From Croceibacterium_B sp963783195 (GTDB lineage: Bacteria > Pseudomonadota > Alphaproteobacteria > Sphingomonadales > Sphingomonadaceae): a stretch of 64,000 bases of DNA. Of this stretch, positions 63,176 through 64,000 are shown in pieces. The notes under the pieces are model-generated. The model searched no databases, was not told where the DNA came from, and saw nothing but the letters and a program-made list of their open reading frames with translations. The first letter of the stretch is position 1. Each line of letters starts with the position of its first letter. The stretch covers positions 1 to 64,000 of the forward strand of contig CAWAMV010000004.1 of assembly GCA_963783195.1 (NCBI GenBank). The letters are read 5' to 3'. The position numbers and the translations under genes are program-made.

Positions 63176-63265
63176 TTGTCACCGCCGAGACCCCCCCTCC
63201 CGTCCAAGCGGCTGGTGATACGATCCCGAAAGGCCTCCGCGCATAAAGGCGCGGAGGCCTTTTTT
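63176..63265 (+). ncRNA. Putative GsrN-like general-stress small RNA
   Basis: A stretch of about 90 bases between the sigma-EcfG-like promoter and a perfect terminator. Near the 5' end a stem of about 11 pairs (63177-63187 with 63209-63220, one bulged T) presents a 21-base loop at 63188-63208 with a run of seven C followed by TCCC. Caulobacter GsrN has the same plan: sigma-T promoter, 5' hairpin with C-rich loop that pairs with katG and other mRNAs, and a 3' terminator hairpin. From memory, GsrN homologues have been reported near the phyR/ecfG locus in other alphaproteobacteria. The 5' end is estimated from the promoter. Confidence 0.6.
63230..63265 (+). terminator. Rho-independent terminator before phyR
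   Basis: Perfect 13-bp stem AAGGCCTCCGCGC (63230-63242) with GCGCGGAGGCCTT (63249-63261), six-base loop, then a run of T to 63265. It would end both the putative sRNA and read-through from the response regulator gene. Confidence 0.92.
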
Positions 63266-63306
63266 CTTGTTCTTTCGGAAAAAATCCCCATCGCGTCCGT
63301 TCAGGT

Positions 63307-63331
63307 GGAACCCGAATGGGATTAAGCCGTT
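63307..63331 (+). promoter_or_regulatory. Sigma-EcfG promoter of phyR
   Basis: GGAAC at 63307, 16 bases, CGTT at 63328: exact consensus, 36 bases before the phyR ATG. PhyR expression is therefore probably under positive feedback by the sigma factor it sets free. Confidence 0.85.
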
Positions 63332-63366
63332 CATTGGCAGCCTGAGATTCTTCGGGAAGGGGTTTT

Positions 63367-64000
63367 ATGTCTATCGGTGCCGAAGTCGCCGCACATCTTC
63401 CGTTCTTGCGTCGCTATGCGCGTGCCCTCACAGGCTCGCAGTCGACTGGCGACGCGTTTGTAAAGGCCACGCTCGAGGCGGCGCTCGCCGACCAGCAGCT
63501 GGCAGATTCGCTGCGCGGCGGCCGGGTGCCGCTCTACGCAGCCTTCAATAAGCTCTGGTCGAGCGCCTATCTCGAGGTCGGGGAAGATCTCGACGCCCAG
63601 AGCCAGGGGCACGAGGCGGCCGCGCGCGACCAGCTCAAGAAGATCACTCCGCTCAACCGCCAGGCGCTGTTGCTTACTACGGTCGAGGATTTCTCGAACG
63701 CCGAAGCCGCGCAGATCATGGGCGTGGACGGGGACGACATCGGCCGCCTGGTGAACGAGGCGATCGAGGACATCGACCGCGAGAACACCACCAGCGTTCT
63801 CATCATCGAGGACGAGCCGCTTATCTCAATGCAGCTCGAGGACCTCGTCCGCGCGCTCGGTCATGAGATCTGCGGCACCGCCGCCACGCGCTCACAAGCG
63901 CAGGACGTGGTGAACGAGAAGATGCCCGGACTCGTGCTCGCCGACATCCAGTTGGCCGACGGTTCGTCAGGGCTCGACGCGGTCGACGACATCCTTTCTA
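63367..64000 (+). CDS. phyR: General stress response regulator PhyR (3' truncated by window edge)
   Basis: Master switch of the alphaproteobacterial general stress response. The N-terminal sigma-like domain (residues 1 to about 135: HLPFLRRYARALTGSQSTGDAF, quoted in part, through LLLTTVEDFSNAEAAQIMGV) binds the anti-sigma factor NepR when the C-terminal receiver is phosphorylated. The receiver starts at VLIIEDEPLISMQLEDL and its phospho-Asp is about residue 193 in VLADIQLADG; the window ends at about residue 211 of some 265. GGGAAGGGG precedes the ATG. nepR and ecfG are expected just outside the window. Confidence 0.96.
   Translation, partial: MSIGAEVAAHLPFLRRYARALTGSQSTGDAFVKATLEAALADQQLADSLRGGRVPLYAAFNKLWSSAYLEVGEDLDAQSQGHEAAARDQLKKITPLNRQALLLTTVEDFSNAEAAQIMGVDGDDIGRLVNEAIEDIDRENTTSVLIIEDEPLISMQLEDLVRALGHEICGTAATRSQAQDVVNEKMPGLVLADIQLADGSSGLDAVDDILS

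Noticed and set aside
1..64000. CRISPR array, insertion sequence or toxin-antitoxin pair
   Set aside because: Looked for short regular repeats, transposase motifs and small overlapping gene pairs of known toxin type; none found by eye.

Overview
The window is a high-GC, gene-dense chromosome segment of an alphaproteobacterium, most likely order Sphingomonadales (Erythrobacteraceae or Novosphingobium-like). This is inferred from the gene set: a zwf-edd-glk Entner-Doudoroff operon, an RcdA/DUF1465 cell-cycle factor, an arsenal of MFS and TonB transporters, class I PHA synthase with phasin, and the PhyR general stress response locus with sigma-EcfG promoters. I see no insertion sequence, prophage or CRISPR array. 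The window starts inside zwf and ends inside phyR.

Layout. 0-7 kb: zwf-edd-glk and a divergent phosphoenolpyruvate carboxylase-like gene, coupled by start/stop overlaps. 7-13 kb: envelope and housekeeping genes (L,D-transpeptidase, tilS, cpoB, a RodZ-like protein, ptsP). 13-27 kb: two DUF465 genes, rcdA, glpK, metallo-hydrolase, nadA, membrane proteins, a DUF885 lipoprotein, two transporters, a CitE-like lyase, lipB. 27-31 kb: methyltransferase, arsC, a Fur-type-box-preceded TonB receptor, and an orphan 2Fe-2S oxidoreductase subunit. 31-39 kb: an accessory-looking catabolic cluster (class II aldolase, VOC protein, tandem MFS transporters, tandem dihydroxyacetophenone-dioxygenase-like cupins of which one is frameshifted, SDR, periplasmic metallo-hydrolase, zinc alcohol dehydrogenase). 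39-41.6 kb: a compact molybdate uptake locus with a one-domain ModE-like regulator and a TATATA-N6-TATATA operator. 41.6-44 kb: a TIR-TPR membrane protein and two tRNA genes (Thr-CGT, Cys-GCA). 44-51.5 kb: FAD oxidoreductase plus BCCT transporter, an IlvD/Edd dehydratase plus MFS transporter, and a winged-helix regulator. 51.6-57 kb: alanine-type aminotransferase, phaC, a SnoaL-like protein, a phasin with two candidate starts, clpS. 57-61 kb: lptF-lptG, a small lipoprotein, a fatty acid desaturase. 61-64 kb: an acetyltransferase-like protein, a FAT-GUY-type single-domain response regulator and phyR.

The most notable signal lies at the right end. Between the response regulator and phyR is a stretch with no protein gene that has a sigma-EcfG-like promoter, a stem-loop with a C-rich loop, and a perfect rho-independent terminator. 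This is the architecture of the Caulobacter stress sRNA GsrN, and the position next to phyR fits. The response regulator and phyR each have their own GGAAC-N16/17-CGTT promoter. Other points of interest are the PEPC-like protein with altered active-site motifs, molybdate genes that all lack the molybdate-binding (TOBE) domain, the TIR-TPR protein, and the catabolic cluster with no obvious regulator.
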